A stretch of 64,000 bases of DNA from JBARDN01 sp050736695. Lineage in GTDB: Bacteria > Desulfobacterota > Binatia > Binatales > Binataceae. The translations under genes were made by a program, and so were the position numbers. Under the pieces are notes generated by a model, which made no database searches, had not been told where the DNA came from, and worked only from the letters and a program-made list of their open reading frames with translations. Positions 25,516 through 34,586 of the stretch are shown here, one piece after another. The stretch is from assembly GCA_050736695.1 (NCBI GenBank), contig JBOHWH010000107.1, forward strand, positions 1 to 64,000, written 5' to 3'. How positions within the stretch are numbered: position 1 is the first letter of the stretch; the number at the start of each line of letters is the position of its first letter.

Positions 25516-25991
25516 GCGGATTTCTCCGGCTCGACTGCGACCAGCTTGATTTTCGCGTGGCTTAGAATCTCGCTGACGGTCGCGAGCTTGTAGGGTTTGC
25601 CATAGTAGACGGTGCGGATGCCGGTGTTGATGAGCACCTTCAGGCAGTGGATGCAGGGAGTATGGGTCACATAGATGTCGGCGTCCTGGATCGCGGCGCC
25701 GTTGCGCGCCGCCTGCGTGATCGCGTTGATCTCGGCATGGATGGTGCGGAAGCAGTTCTGCTCGACTTCGCCGTCCGGATTGCGCGACTCATAAATCAGG
25801 CATCCGACCTCGGTGCAATGCGGCAAGCCCGCGGGCGACCCGTTGTAACCGGTCGCAAGGATGCTGCGGTTGCGAACGATTACCGCGCCGACTTTCGCAC
25901 GCAGGCAGGTCGAGCGCTCCGCGACCTCGCGCGTGATCGTCATGAAGTACTGGTCCCAACTGGGCCGCGCATGTTCCGAAGCGTCAGACAA
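25512..25991 (-). CDS. dCMP deaminase family protein
   Basis: The 159-residue protein has the zinc site of cytidine/deoxycytidylate deaminases: HAEINAI (about residues 85-91) and PCIHC (about 112-116). SWDQYFMTITREVAERSTCLRAKVGAVIV and ATGYNGSPAGLPHC are typical of dCMP deaminase, which makes dUMP for thymidylate synthesis. The start codon is TTG; an excellent GGAGGG lies eight bases upstream, and no in-frame ATG fits the N-terminus better. It leads the HIT/cytochrome c set. Confidence 0.92.
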   Translation of the reverse strand: MSDASEHARPSWDQYFMTITREVAERSTCLRAKVGAVIVRNRSILATGYNGSPAGLPHCTEVGCLIYESRNPDGEVEQNCFRTIHAEINAITQAARNGAAIQDADIYVTHTPCIHCLKVLINTGIRTVYYGKPYKLATVSEILSHAKIKLVAVEPEKSA

Positions 25992-26028
25992 ACTTGGGTC
26001 CCTCCTTGATCGATTGGTGCGCGCGCCG

Positions 26029-27129
26029 TCAGAGTCGGATCCCCGCCGGCAGGTGCATCGCGCGGGCGGGCGCGTGATTCATAACGTCGTAAGTCTTCGA
26101 CTGCTCGGGCGGCGGAGCGTTGTCGCTCGGTCCGCTAATCGAAATCGGATTCGGCATAAAAGTCACGATGAACAGCGCAACCGTCAGCCACGCGGCGACG
26201 GTGCGGTCGGGACTAAGGGGAGCGTTGCGATCGACCGTCGACGGATGCCCCAATCCGAGTGCGACCGCGAGCACCGCCCACAACAACCATCCCCACCAAA
26301 AACTCCTGCCGAGTGCGAGCGGTATCACCACCATCAGCACGCATCCGAGGACGAAGATGGTCGAGATTTTACGGTGATGCCGCGGAGTGAGCGCGTACAA
26401 AACGTGGCCGCCGTCGAATTGGCCGACCGGCAGAAGGTTGAGCGTAGTGACCAGGATTCCGAGCCATCCGGCGAACGCGATCGGATGCAGGTTGACGTTG
26501 ATCAAGCTCGGATTGACGCCCAGCATCCAGCGCGAGAGCCCGTAGAACAACAGCGAGTTGCCAAGTTCGAGCCCGCCGGCGCCCTGCGCGAGCGGCTGGA
26601 TATCAGAGAGATGCAGTCCGATCAGCACGCACGGCAGCGCGACCATCATGCCGGCCCATGGACCGGCCGCGCCGATGTCGAACATCACGCGCCGCGTCGG
26701 CGGCATCTGGCGAATGCGGATGAACGCGCCGAAGGTTCCGATGAAGAAAACTGAAGGCAGCGGCGCCGGAATGAAGTAGGGCAGGCTGGTGTTCACATCG
26801 TTGCGCCGCGCGGTCAGATAATGGCCCATCTCGTGCGCGAGAAGAATTGCCATCAACGGGAGCGAGAACGACAGACCCGTCGCGAGCCCGGCCAGGCTGC
26901 CGACCGGATGACGTATCGAAAGATCGGCGCCGGCCATGTATGCCCCGGCCATCGTGGTCGTGAGCATCGTGATCGCGAACAGCGCTAAGTTGAGCGGCGG
27001 AATTCCTTCGGGAAACGTCGCGCGCAGCCCACGCGCTCTCGGTCCGGTCGCCGGCGGAACGTCGGTGACGTAGCGCGGAATCTCCGTCAGGACGCCGGGC
27101 GCGCTCCTATGTGCTGCGATTTCATCCAT
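26029..27129 (-). CDS. Site-2 protease family (M50) membrane metalloprotease
   Basis: The 366-residue protein is an integral membrane protease. The active-site zinc motif HEMGH (LLAHEMGHYL, about residue 100) lies in one helix, and the third ligand appears in LNLLPVGQFDGGHVLYAL (about residue 225). Several more hydrophobic segments give six to eight membrane spans. No PDZ domain is apparent, so it resembles the compact bacterial or plastid EGY-like S2P group rather than RseP. Such proteases cleave membrane-bound regulators. No substrate candidate is adjacent. Confidence 0.9.
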   Translation of the reverse strand: MDEIAAHRSAPGVLTEIPRYVTDVPPATGPRARGLRATFPEGIPPLNLALFAITMLTTTMAGAYMAGADLSIRHPVGSLAGLATGLSFSLPLMAILLAHEMGHYLTARRNDVNTSLPYFIPAPLPSVFFIGTFGAFIRIRQMPPTRRVMFDIGAAGPWAGMMVALPCVLIGLHLSDIQPLAQGAGGLELGNSLLFYGLSRWMLGVNPSLINVNLHPIAFAGWLGILVTTLNLLPVGQFDGGHVLYALTPRHHRKISTIFVLGCVLMVVIPLALGRSFWWGWLLWAVLAVALGLGHPSTVDRNAPLSPDRTVAAWLTVALFIVTFMPNPISISGPSDNAPPPEQSKTYDVMNHAPARAMHLPAGIRL

Positions 27130-27158
27130 GCTTCAGTTTTGTACGTTTTACGTTTGTG

Positions 27159-27983
27159 TCATGCGCGCGCGGCACCTACGACAACGTTAGCACCCGCAGC
27201 GGCACGATAGCGCAGCGCGGCGCTCGCGTCGCGCACCGCTATCTCGAGAAGATTGAAGCTGCCAATTGTTGCCAGAGGGCTGTCCGCCGGCGCGTCCCCA
27301 TAGGCGCGATAAATTTTGATCGCCGCGCTCGAACCGATCCTAACTGAAAGCCGTTTTCCGCGAAAGGAAGCGCCCAGCCGCGCGAGGATTGCGGGGCTGA
27401 TGTTCGTGATCAGGTTGCCGAATCCGTCAACGTAGATCACCTCGCCGCGAATTCTGCCGGCGCTGATGGAAGCCGCGGGGAGCGCGAGCGGGGCCAGCCT
27501 TTCGACAGCGGGGCCAAGCGCGCGAATCGACGCTCCGCGCGCGAGCCATGCCGCCGCCGGCGCAAAGATGTCGCGGCCGTGGAAGGTCGAGCTGATATCG
27601 CCAAGCCGGTAGCGCGGCGACCTGAGTTCCACGATTCTGCCGATCCCCGCCTGCTCGGCTGCGAGCGCCAGCAGCCCGTTGTCGGGGCCGGCGAAGCGCG
27701 CGCCCGCGCGAGTCTCGATCGCGACCGGCTTGCGCGCGGTGCCGACTCCCGGATCTACGACCGCGAGGAAAATCGTCTGCGCGGGAAAGTATCGCCAGCT
27801 CTGCGCGAGCGCGATTGCGCCCCCCGCGATCGATTGCGCCGGGATGCCGTGCGTAAGATCGATCACCTGGGCGCGTGGCGCGATCTTCGCGATCACGCCT
27901 TTCATCACGCCGGCGTAATGGTCGCGATAACCGAAGTCGGTCAGAATTGCGATCACGGGCGCGGGGCGATTCGCGGTAGGCAT
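27159..27983 (-). CDS. SAM hydrolase (S-adenosyl-L-methionine hydroxide adenosyltransferase, DUF62)
   Basis: The 274-residue protein belongs to the fluorinase/chlorinase-related group that splits SAM to adenosine and methionine. The family signatures ILTDFGYRDHYAGVMKGVI (Asp in LTDFG), DLTHGIPAQSI, VVDPGVGT and GPDNGLL run in the right order, and FHGRDIFAPAAAWLA contains the conserved Arg-Asp and His region used to activate water. The halide-loop features of fluorinase are not evident, so hydrolase is preferred. It lies 29 bp upstream of the S2P gene on the same strand. Confidence 0.88.
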   Translation of the reverse strand: MPTANRPAPVIAILTDFGYRDHYAGVMKGVIAKIAPRAQVIDLTHGIPAQSIAGGAIALAQSWRYFPAQTIFLAVVDPGVGTARKPVAIETRAGARFAGPDNGLLALAAEQAGIGRIVELRSPRYRLGDISSTFHGRDIFAPAAAWLARGASIRALGPAVERLAPLALPAASISAGRIRGEVIYVDGFGNLITNISPAILARLGASFRGKRLSVRIGSSAAIKIYRAYGDAPADSPLATIGSFNLLEIAVRDASAALRYRAAAGANVVVGAARA

Positions 27984-28083
27984 CGCGAGGCGGCTAGTTA
28001 CGCGAAAGTTTTGGAGTTGAAGAATAGGACGGACGCATCAGATGCAAGCGTAGCGCAGCCCGATTGGCGCGCCAACCTGCGCA

Positions 28084-28120
28084 TAAAAAGAAGAAGAGCC
28101 GTCCGGTTGTCGCGGACGGC
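28084..28120 (-). terminator. Intrinsic terminator after the DUF992 gene
   Basis: GCCGTCCG (28098-28105) and CGGACGGC (28113-28120) form a perfect 8-bp stem with a 7-nt loop. Reading the minus strand, the hairpin is followed by a U-rich run (CTTCTTCTTTTTA, complement of 28084-28097). It lies about 30 bp past the stop codon at 28153 of the minus-strand DUF992 gene. Confidence 0.75.
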
Positions 28121-28152
28121 CCTTCGGTAGAAATCCGATTCAGATTCCGACG

Positions 28153-28686
28153 TTAGTCAGACTTGGCCTTTTTGGCGCCGTCGAACTTCAGCGTCAGTTG
28201 AGCGACCCCGGCCGCGATGTTCAACCCGTTCTGTCCTTCGACCGATATCGGCTGAAGTGCGATCGAGTTCTTGAATCCTCCCAGCAGCACATTGGCTCCG
28301 GCACCGACTCCGAGCGCCAGGCTGGCGGTCGCACCCGCGTAGTGCCCGGCCAGCGCGCCCTGTCCGAGATTATTGGTCGGGGCGGCGACAGACCACAGGA
28401 TTACCCCCGACTGCAGGTAGCCGATATCCGCGCCGAACTTCGAGATAGATCCGGTGTAATACTCTGTGTATCCGGGCTGCATCGCATATGCACACTTGAG
28501 GTCGCGCGACGACCCGAAGATAAAGCCCCATCCGGCGGCGACGTGGCAGGTCAAATAACCGGTGCGCACCGTCAGCTTCTTCGAATTCGGCGGATTTGCT
28601 TCCTCGGCGCGGGCCGGCGATCCGATCGACGCGACTGCGAGAGCAATCGCGGCTACCAGAGTCATGGTGCGAATGATCGATTTCAT
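28153..28686 (-). CDS. Secreted DUF992 protein
   Basis: The 177-residue product has a signal peptide (residues 1-27, ending ARA) and a mature beta-rich domain. The order of LTVRTGYLTCHVAAGWGFIFGSSRDLKCAY, a long central glycine-rich stretch and IALQPISVEGQNGLNIAAGVAQLTL matches DUF992 proteins, found in alphaproteobacterial and related periplasms. Two cysteines (about 47 and 65) may form a disulfide. AGGAGG precedes the ATG. The function of the family is unknown. It stands alone and is followed by its own terminator. Confidence 0.85.
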   Translation of the reverse strand: MKSIIRTMTLVAAIALAVASIGSPARAEEANPPNSKKLTVRTGYLTCHVAAGWGFIFGSSRDLKCAYAMQPGYTEYYTGSISKFGADIGYLQSGVILWSVAAPTNNLGQGALAGHYAGATASLALGVGAGANVLLGGFKNSIALQPISVEGQNGLNIAAGVAQLTLKFDGAKKAKSD

Positions 28687-28911
28687 CGTTCTAAAATCCT
28701 CCTGTGCGCGCTAAATGCGAAAGTTGAGATACCCCTCGATTGCTTGGAAGCAGGGTAGCGGGAGATGCGCGAAGTAGCAAAGGGCCCCCTGCAGCCACCC
28801 CCGAGCAATCAGGATATCAGGATCACGATGCCGTGCCGATGGAAAAATGTTCGGGATCGTGGAACGATCCGGAAGGTCCGGGACTTCGCGCTCTAACCTG
28901 ACGGGTGGGAA

Positions 28912-30084
28912 ATGGCTACAGCTCTGCCACTGCAACGATTCAAGGTGATCGATCTAACGCGCGTGCGCTCGGGTCCAACCTGCGTTCGCCAGCTCGCCGA
29001 TTGGGGCGCACAGGTAATCAAAGTGGAGATGCCCGAATCCGACGGATTCGGATGGGCGCGGCATAGCTCTGACTTCCAGAATCTGCATCGCAACAAGCGC
29101 AGCCTGACCGTCAATCTGAAATCCGAAGCGGGCAGGGTGATTCTGTTCAAGCTGATTGAAAGCGCCGACGTGGTGGTCGAGAACTTCCGCCCCGACGTCA
29201 AGCATCGCCTCGGTATCGACTACGAGACTTTGAGCAAAATCAATCCGCGCCTCGTGTACGGCAGTATCTCGGGTTTCGGCCAGGATGGACCGTACGCCGG
29301 GCGTCCGGGAGTGGATCAAATCGCACAAGGGATGGGCGGGTTGATGTCGCTGACTGGGCTTCCGGGGCAAGGTCCCGTGCGCGCCGGAATCGCGATTGCG
29401 GATACGACCTCAGGTCTCTACTGCGCGATGGGCATCCTGGTAGCGCTGCTCGAGCGCGAGGTCTCGGGCCTTGGGCAATGGGTGCAAACCTCACTCTTGC
29501 AGGCGCAAATCGCGATTCTGGATTTCCAGGCGACGCGATGGCTGATGGACGGGCGCGTGCCGCAGCAAGCCGGCAACGATCATCCGACCGCGATTCCCAC
29601 CGGAGTGTTTGAGACGATCGACGGGCGGATCAATATCGCGGCTGTCGGCCAGGCGATGTTCGCGGGCCTTGCGCGCGTGATGGAGACGCCGCGATGGACG
29701 AGCGATCCGCGCTTCGCTGATCCTGCCAACCGATCGAGAAACCGCGCGGCGCTGAACGCAGAGATTGCGGCGGTCACCAAAACCAAACCGTCGGAATACT
29801 GGATCGTGGCGTTGAACGACGCCGGCGTGCCGTGCGGACCGATCAACACCGTCGATCAGGTGTTCGCCGACCCTCAGGTCCAGCATCTCGGTATCGCGCA
29901 GAGCGTCGAGCATCCGAAGCTCGGCACGATCAAGCTGGTCGGACAGCCGTTCACGCTTTCGCGCACCGACAGCGCGCTTAAGGCTGCAACGCCGGAAGCG
30001 GGAGAGCATACGGACGAGATTCTTCACGAGCTTGGCTACAACGACGCGGAGATCGCTGAGCTTCGCAACCAGCACGCGATTTGA
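28912..30084 (+). CDS. CaiB/BaiF (class III) CoA-transferase
   Basis: The 390-residue protein starts FKVIDLTRVRSGPTCVRQLADWGAQVIKVE and has the catalytic Asp in IADTTSGLY (D164), so unlike the subunit at 17704 it should work alone or as a homodimer. VVENFRPDVKHRLGIDYETL and SISGFGQDGPYAGRPG are family hallmarks; the C-terminus GEHTDEILHELGY is normal. The crotonase gene begins 11 bp after its stop, so the pair probably acts on the same acyl group: CoA transfer followed by a crotonase-fold reaction. Confidence 0.92.
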   Translation: MATALPLQRFKVIDLTRVRSGPTCVRQLADWGAQVIKVEMPESDGFGWARHSSDFQNLHRNKRSLTVNLKSEAGRVILFKLIESADVVVENFRPDVKHRLGIDYETLSKINPRLVYGSISGFGQDGPYAGRPGVDQIAQGMGGLMSLTGLPGQGPVRAGIAIADTTSGLYCAMGILVALLEREVSGLGQWVQTSLLQAQIAILDFQATRWLMDGRVPQQAGNDHPTAIPTGVFETIDGRINIAAVGQAMFAGLARVMETPRWTSDPRFADPANRSRNRAALNAEIAAVTKTKPSEYWIVALNDAGVPCGPINTVDQVFADPQVQHLGIAQSVEHPKLGTIKLVGQPFTLSRTDSALKAATPEAGEHTDEILHELGYNDAEIAELRNQHAI

Positions 30085-30095
30085 GGACGCAGAGG

Positions 30096-30887
30096 ATGAG
30101 CACCGAAACGCAAAAGTTGATTGGAAAAAAAGACGCGCCAATCGGATGGCTGATTTTCAACAATCCCGAGCGGCGCAACGCCGTCTCGACCGAGATGTGG
30201 GAAGCGATTCCCCGCGTGCTGAGCGGGTTCGAGGCGGATCCTGACGTGCGTGTGGTCGTGATGACGGGAGCGGGCGAGAAGGCGTTCGTCTCGGGCGCGG
30301 ATATCTCACAGTTCGAAGACCAGCGCGCGAACCGCGAGGCGAATGAGCGTTACAGCTCGCGTAGCGGAGCTGGAACCGCGGCGCTGGCGAGCCTCAAGAA
30401 GCCGTCGATCGCGATGATCCGGGGCTTTTGTCTGGGCGGCGGACTCGCGGTGGCGCTGTCGTGTGATCTTCGCATTTGTTCCGATGACGCGCGTTTCGGA
30501 ATTCCTGCCGCGCGCCTCGGCCTCGGTTATGGCTTCGAGGGCGTGCGCCGGCTGGTGGACATCGTGGGTCCGGCCTACACCAACGAGATTCTGTTCACTG
30601 GGCGCCAATTCGACGCGCAAGAGGCGCTCAGGATGGGCCTGGTGAACCGCGTGGTCGCCGCAGCCGAGCTCGAAGAAACCCTGCGCGGCTATGCGCGGAC
30701 GATCGGGGAGAACGCGCCTTTGACGATCCGCGCCGCCAAAATGGCGGTGCGAGAGGCGCTTAAGGATCCCGCGCGGCGCAAGCTCGAGGCGCTCGAGGGC
30801 GCGGTCGCGGCATGTTTTGAAAGCACGGACTACGCGGAAGGCCGCGCCTTCATGGAAAAGCGCAAACCCAAATTCCTGGGGCGGTAG
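30096..30887 (+). CDS. Crotonase-fold (enoyl-CoA hydratase/isomerase) protein without canonical Glu pair
   Basis: The 263-residue protein has the crotonase fold: oxyanion-hole segments FVSGADISQF (about residues 67-76) and MIRGFCLGGGLAVALSCDLRI. Classical hydratases use one Glu in the GGGCELAM region and one about 20 residues later. Here the first site reads GGGLAVA and the second GIPAARLGLG, with neither Glu. The reaction is therefore probably not simple enoyl-CoA hydration; isomerase, hydrolase or decarboxylase activity is possible. The ATG at 30096 has GAGGA eight bases upstream. It is co-transcribed with the CoA-transferase. Confidence 0.88.
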   Translation: MSTETQKLIGKKDAPIGWLIFNNPERRNAVSTEMWEAIPRVLSGFEADPDVRVVVMTGAGEKAFVSGADISQFEDQRANREANERYSSRSGAGTAALASLKKPSIAMIRGFCLGGGLAVALSCDLRICSDDARFGIPAARLGLGYGFEGVRRLVDIVGPAYTNEILFTGRQFDAQEALRMGLVNRVVAAAELEETLRGYARTIGENAPLTIRAAKMAVREALKDPARRKLEALEGAVAACFESTDYAEGRAFMEKRKPKFLGR

Positions 30888-30895
30888 CAGCGTCG

Positions 30896-31879
30896 CTATT
30901 TTATGCGGCGGCTGAGCCATCCGGTGATTGCGCGATTCACCTCGTTCGGGAACTCCTGCTGGACCCAGTGGCCCGCGCGATCGATTTGCACTGTCTCGAG
31001 GTCCGAGCAGAGCTTCGGCATTCCTTCGGCCAAGCGCGGCGGCAACGCGGCGTCCCACTCGGCAGTGATCATCAGGGTCGGCAGCGACAGCTTTTCGGTT
31101 CCGATTGCGGGAAGCTCGCGCGCGTTACGGTCGATATTCCGATACCAGTTGATACCGCCGCGAAAGCCGGTTTTCTCGTACGCCGCGACATAGACCTCAA
31201 GTTCCTCGGGCGTGACGATCGGAGGACTGTCGGGCGCAAGCTCTTCGATTCGCCGAAACGGATTCATGTCGAACTCGCCCGAGGCCATGAATCGTTTCGC
31301 CGATTCCTCCGGGCTCTGCGGCGCTCTCATCAGGCGATCGAAAATCAATCGCGCTTTGCTATCCATCACCGCTTCGGCGCGGCCGGGCTCCTGGAACCAT
31401 AAGATGTAATGGCGCTCGTCCTTCCCGCCCACCATCGCGCGCATGACATCGGTCGGCGGTATCGCTATATACGGCGTGCAAACGCCGATCACACCGGCGG
31501 TGCGCTCCGGGTGCAGCACCGGCATCGCCCATGCCACAAAGCCGCCCCAGTCGTGGCCGACGAAGACCGCCTTCTCGATCTCCAATGCGTCGAGCAGGCC
31601 GACCAGATCGCCGGTCAGCTCGGCAAGGCCGTAGTCGGAGACGGCGGCCGGTGCGCTCGATTCCGCGTAGCCGCGCTGATCGGGCGCGATCGCGCGGAAC
31701 CCCGCGGCAGCGATCGCCGGAAGCTGGTAGCGCCACGAGTAAGCCAGCTCCGGAAATCCGTGGCAGAAGACGACTGCCGGACCGGTGCCGGTTTCATGGA
31801 TGGCCAGATTAATCGGCGGCTGCTTGCCGCGCAGCGCGATCTTGACGAGGCGGCCCTTCGGCCACGATGGTGTTGCCAT
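30896..31879 (-). CDS. Alpha/beta hydrolase, epoxide hydrolase type
   Basis: The 327-residue protein resembles soluble epoxide hydrolases. FCHGFPELAYSWRYQLP holds the HG-X-P oxyanion motif and the SWR sequence; GHDWGG supplies the nucleophilic Asp (about residue 110) where lipases have Ser; DRAGHWVQQE supplies the catalytic His. Between them lies a cap region with Tyr residues. It should open epoxides to diols. The ATG at 31879 follows AAGGACT. It is the last gene of a three-gene unit with a flavin monooxygenase and an FAD-dependent oxidoreductase, which could make the epoxide. Confidence 0.87.
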   Translation of the reverse strand: MATPSWPKGRLVKIALRGKQPPINLAIHETGTGPAVVFCHGFPELAYSWRYQLPAIAAAGFRAIAPDQRGYAESSAPAAVSDYGLAELTGDLVGLLDALEIEKAVFVGHDWGGFVAWAMPVLHPERTAGVIGVCTPYIAIPPTDVMRAMVGGKDERHYILWFQEPGRAEAVMDSKARLIFDRLMRAPQSPEESAKRFMASGEFDMNPFRRIEELAPDSPPIVTPEELEVYVAAYEKTGFRGGINWYRNIDRNARELPAIGTEKLSLPTLMITAEWDAALPPRLAEGMPKLCSDLETVQIDRAGHWVQQEFPNEVNRAITGWLSRRIK

Positions 31880-31941
31880 TGCGAGTCCTTTTGAACTTGT
31901 CGAATTTCTCGGGCGCTCTCGGCGGACTTCGGCCACGATAA

Positions 31942-33120
31942 TTATTTTTTCTTCTTGGCCGCCTGTTCCGCCATGAACTTCTGCACCGTCTCGGAAGCCG
32001 CCTGCATCGCCTTACCGATCAATTCGTGATTGTGCTCGGTGTACCACTGGAGCGATGCGACGCGTCCCAGGTTGGAGCCGTTGAATTTTGGCAAAACGTG
32101 CCGCGCGAACAGCTCATAGGATTTTTTGGTCGCCTCGAAGTTCGCCCAGTTGTGCGCGAGCATCAGCAGGCATCCGAAGCCGCCCGACTGCTTCTCGAGC
32201 TTCTCGACCATCGCGATCGCATCGTCCGGTGTGCCGACGACCGCGCGTCCCGACTTGACCATCCCCTCGGCCGGATCGGCGGCGCTCAGATCTTCGCCGC
32301 TGGCGGTAGGATTGATCCGGCTGAAGTAGTCCACCCACTTGGTCAGGCCGAACTTGACGTCGCGCACTGCCTGCTCGCGAGTCTCGGCGATATGCATTGG
32401 CACAACCAGGCGCAACAGCCCGCGATCCATCTCGCGGCCATTCTCCTTTGCGATCTCGCACGCAACCTGCCAGTTGGTCCCGAGTGCGTCATACGCGCCC
32501 GCCTGCGTCGCCGCGACGCATAGCATTCCGATTCCATAGCGTCCCGCGAGCTTGCCGCCCGACGGGGTAAACGTGCTCGCCACCGCGAATTCGGGCCGCG
32601 GACGCGAGTAGGGCAATAGCTGGCAGCGCGCTTCCTTGAGCGTGTACCACTCGGTCTGCTCTGTGATTACTTCGCCCGCGAGCAAGCGCAGGATCACGCT
32701 CAGCGACTCGGCCATGCGGTCGCGCTGCTTGGGCACCGGCACGCCGAGCATCTCCGCATCCGAGGGCAACAGGCCCGGTCCCACGCCGAACATCGCGCGT
32801 CCGCGCGTCATGTGGTCAAGCTGGATGATACGATTCGCGACCATCAGCGGATGATGATACGGGAGCGAGATGACGCCGGTGCCGATGCGGATGCGCTCGG
32901 TGCGCTCGGCAGCCGCCGCGATCATCAATTCCGGCGACGCGATAATTTCGTAACCGGCCGAGTGATGCTCGCCGATCCAGGCTTCGTCGAAACCGATTCG
33001 ATCGAGATGCGCGATCAAGTCGATATCGCGGCGCAGCGCCAGGGTTGGATCCTCGTTGGTCGGGTGAAACGGCGCGAGAAAGATTCCCGCGTGAAGGCGG
33101 TTTGGTCTAATCGTGTCCAT
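31942..33120 (-). CDS. Luciferase-like (LLM class) flavin-dependent monooxygenase, limonene-monooxygenase-like
   Basis: The 392-residue protein has the bacterial-luciferase TIM-barrel fold. HAGIFLAPFHPTNEDPTLALRRDIDLIAHLDRIGFDEAWIGEHH, quoted in pieces as GIFLAPFHPTNEDP and DEAWIGEHHSAG, matches the limonene 1,2-monooxygenase branch. GTGVISLPYHHPLMVA and GRAMFGVGPGLLPSD are flavin-site segments. Reduced flavin must be supplied by a separate reductase, not obvious nearby. GAGGAGAA precedes the ATG. The adjacent epoxide hydrolase fits an epoxidation-hydrolysis route for a terpene-like or other alkene, which is inference from order. Confidence 0.85.
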   Translation of the reverse strand: MDTIRPNRLHAGIFLAPFHPTNEDPTLALRRDIDLIAHLDRIGFDEAWIGEHHSAGYEIIASPELMIAAAAERTERIRIGTGVISLPYHHPLMVANRIIQLDHMTRGRAMFGVGPGLLPSDAEMLGVPVPKQRDRMAESLSVILRLLAGEVITEQTEWYTLKEARCQLLPYSRPRPEFAVASTFTPSGGKLAGRYGIGMLCVAATQAGAYDALGTNWQVACEIAKENGREMDRGLLRLVVPMHIAETREQAVRDVKFGLTKWVDYFSRINPTASGEDLSAADPAEGMVKSGRAVVGTPDDAIAMVEKLEKQSGGFGCLLMLAHNWANFEATKKSYELFARHVLPKFNGSNLGRVASLQWYTEHNHELIGKAMQAASETVQKFMAEQAAKKKK

Positions 33121-33129
33121 TCGTTCTCC

Positions 33130-34545
33130 TCAATTAACAATGGTTGCGGGCGGATAGGGTGTGATGTCCCGGTCCGGAGTCGGGGGACGGGGCGGCCGCT
33201 GCATGATCTCGGTCACCGCGGCAACGAACGCCGAGTCTTTCAAGAGCGACTCGGGCGGACGATTCAGATTGATTACATCGAAGATCGCTTCGGCGATAAC
33301 CGGCACGCCCGCGCCCTCGCGCATGATGCGTTCCCACATCTCACCGCTGATTTCCCCTTCGGACTTGGCCGCGCCCTGTTCCAGAGCCTGGCGATCGCGC
33401 GCGACCGACAGCGCCCAAGGCTGCCGCACGAATTCAGCCTGACGCTTGAAAAACGCGGCCGGAAACCCGGGGTCGGAAAGATCAAGCTCCGCTACCGCTT
33501 GTCCGAGAATCTGCGAGCAGACCGACGCGCTCGTCATCCCTTGCGCATAAACCGGATTGAACGCGCATACCGCGTCGGCGATGCTTACGAATCCGGCAGG
33601 CCCGCTCCATCGCTCGTAATGATTCCAGATATTTTGCATGCCCCGGCGATGGAAAATCGCCGAGATTGGTTTCGAGATCGCAAGCGCCTCGGCGACGATT
33701 GGCGAGCGCAGCTTCGCGCACAGCGTGGCGAAAGATTCGTGATCGGCGGGTAGCACGCGTCCGCCCCAGGAGGCCAGCGTCAGCAGAAAGCGGTCGCCCT
33801 CGATCGGCAGCGTCAATGCGAAATAGTAATCCTCGGGCCGCGTCGGATGCGCCGATGGATTCAAGAAAATTCCTTTCCACCACCAGCTCGACGGGCGCTT
33901 GCCGGCCGGCGGCGCCTGATACCAGCAAGTGCTGTAACCCGCGTCGGCATCGACGACCTCGCGTTCGGCGGGCGCAAACCCCAACTGCTCGAGCCACGCC
34001 GGCGCGCGCGAGCCGCGGCCGCTGCAATCGACCACCAGATCCGCATCTATATGGCCGGCCGAGTTGTCGCTCAAGTTGCGCGCCGCGACGCCGGTCACAC
34101 GCTTGGGATAGGCCGGCGCGGCGGTCAGGCCCGTGACCTCGGTCGCCTCGAGAAATTTGACCTTTGCGATCGCTTTGACGCGATCGCGAATTACCGACTC
34201 GATCAGCAGGCGGCTCGCAAACAGCATCTGATGCCCGGTGTTCCGGCGCCGCGCCCATCCTTCCGGCTGCAGCGTTGCGAGGTCGAGCCCCGCGTCGAGG
34301 TCGAGACCGCCGCGCGCGTGCAGGGTGTCGTCGAGGCCGGGGAACAAGACGTTCAGCTCGCGGCGGCCGCGGTCGAGCAGGCCATGAGGATGGCGGCTCT
34401 GCGGGACGCCCTTGCGATGCATCGGCTCGTCGGCGAGCGTGTCGCGCTCGATAATCGTGACTCGATCGAAGTGGCCGGACAGCACCCGTGCGGCGCACAT
34501 GCCGCCGATACCGGCTCCGATCACAAGCACATGACGCGGACTCAT
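33130..34545 (-). CDS. FAD-dependent oxidoreductase/monooxygenase
   Basis: The 471-residue protein begins with an FAD-binding Rossmann motif, VLVIGAGIGGMCAARVL (GXGXXG, residues 5-21), followed by the acidic end IIERD. A GD-like motif SIADAVCAFNPVYAQGMT (about residue 325) binds the ribityl chain in aromatic-ring hydroxylases and geranylgeranyl-reductase relatives. The region DLVVDCSGRGSRAP is typical of this superfamily. No NAD(P)H domain is seen. AAGGAGAA precedes the ATG. It is the first gene of the minus-strand operon with the luciferase-like monooxygenase (9-bp gap) and the epoxide hydrolase. Confidence 0.83.
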   Translation of the reverse strand: MSPRHVLVIGAGIGGMCAARVLSGHFDRVTIIERDTLADEPMHRKGVPQSRHPHGLLDRGRRELNVLFPGLDDTLHARGGLDLDAGLDLATLQPEGWARRRNTGHQMLFASRLLIESVIRDRVKAIAKVKFLEATEVTGLTAAPAYPKRVTGVAARNLSDNSAGHIDADLVVDCSGRGSRAPAWLEQLGFAPAEREVVDADAGYSTCWYQAPPAGKRPSSWWWKGIFLNPSAHPTRPEDYYFALTLPIEGDRFLLTLASWGGRVLPADHESFATLCAKLRSPIVAEALAISKPISAIFHRRGMQNIWNHYERWSGPAGFVSIADAVCAFNPVYAQGMTSASVCSQILGQAVAELDLSDPGFPAAFFKRQAEFVRQPWALSVARDRQALEQGAAKSEGEISGEMWERIMREGAGVPVIAEAIFDVINLNRPPESLLKDSAFVAAVTEIMQRPPRPPTPDRDITPYPPATIVN

Positions 34546-34586
34546 CGCTGGTCTTCTCCTTGTCCCGAATATTTATATCGCAGAAA

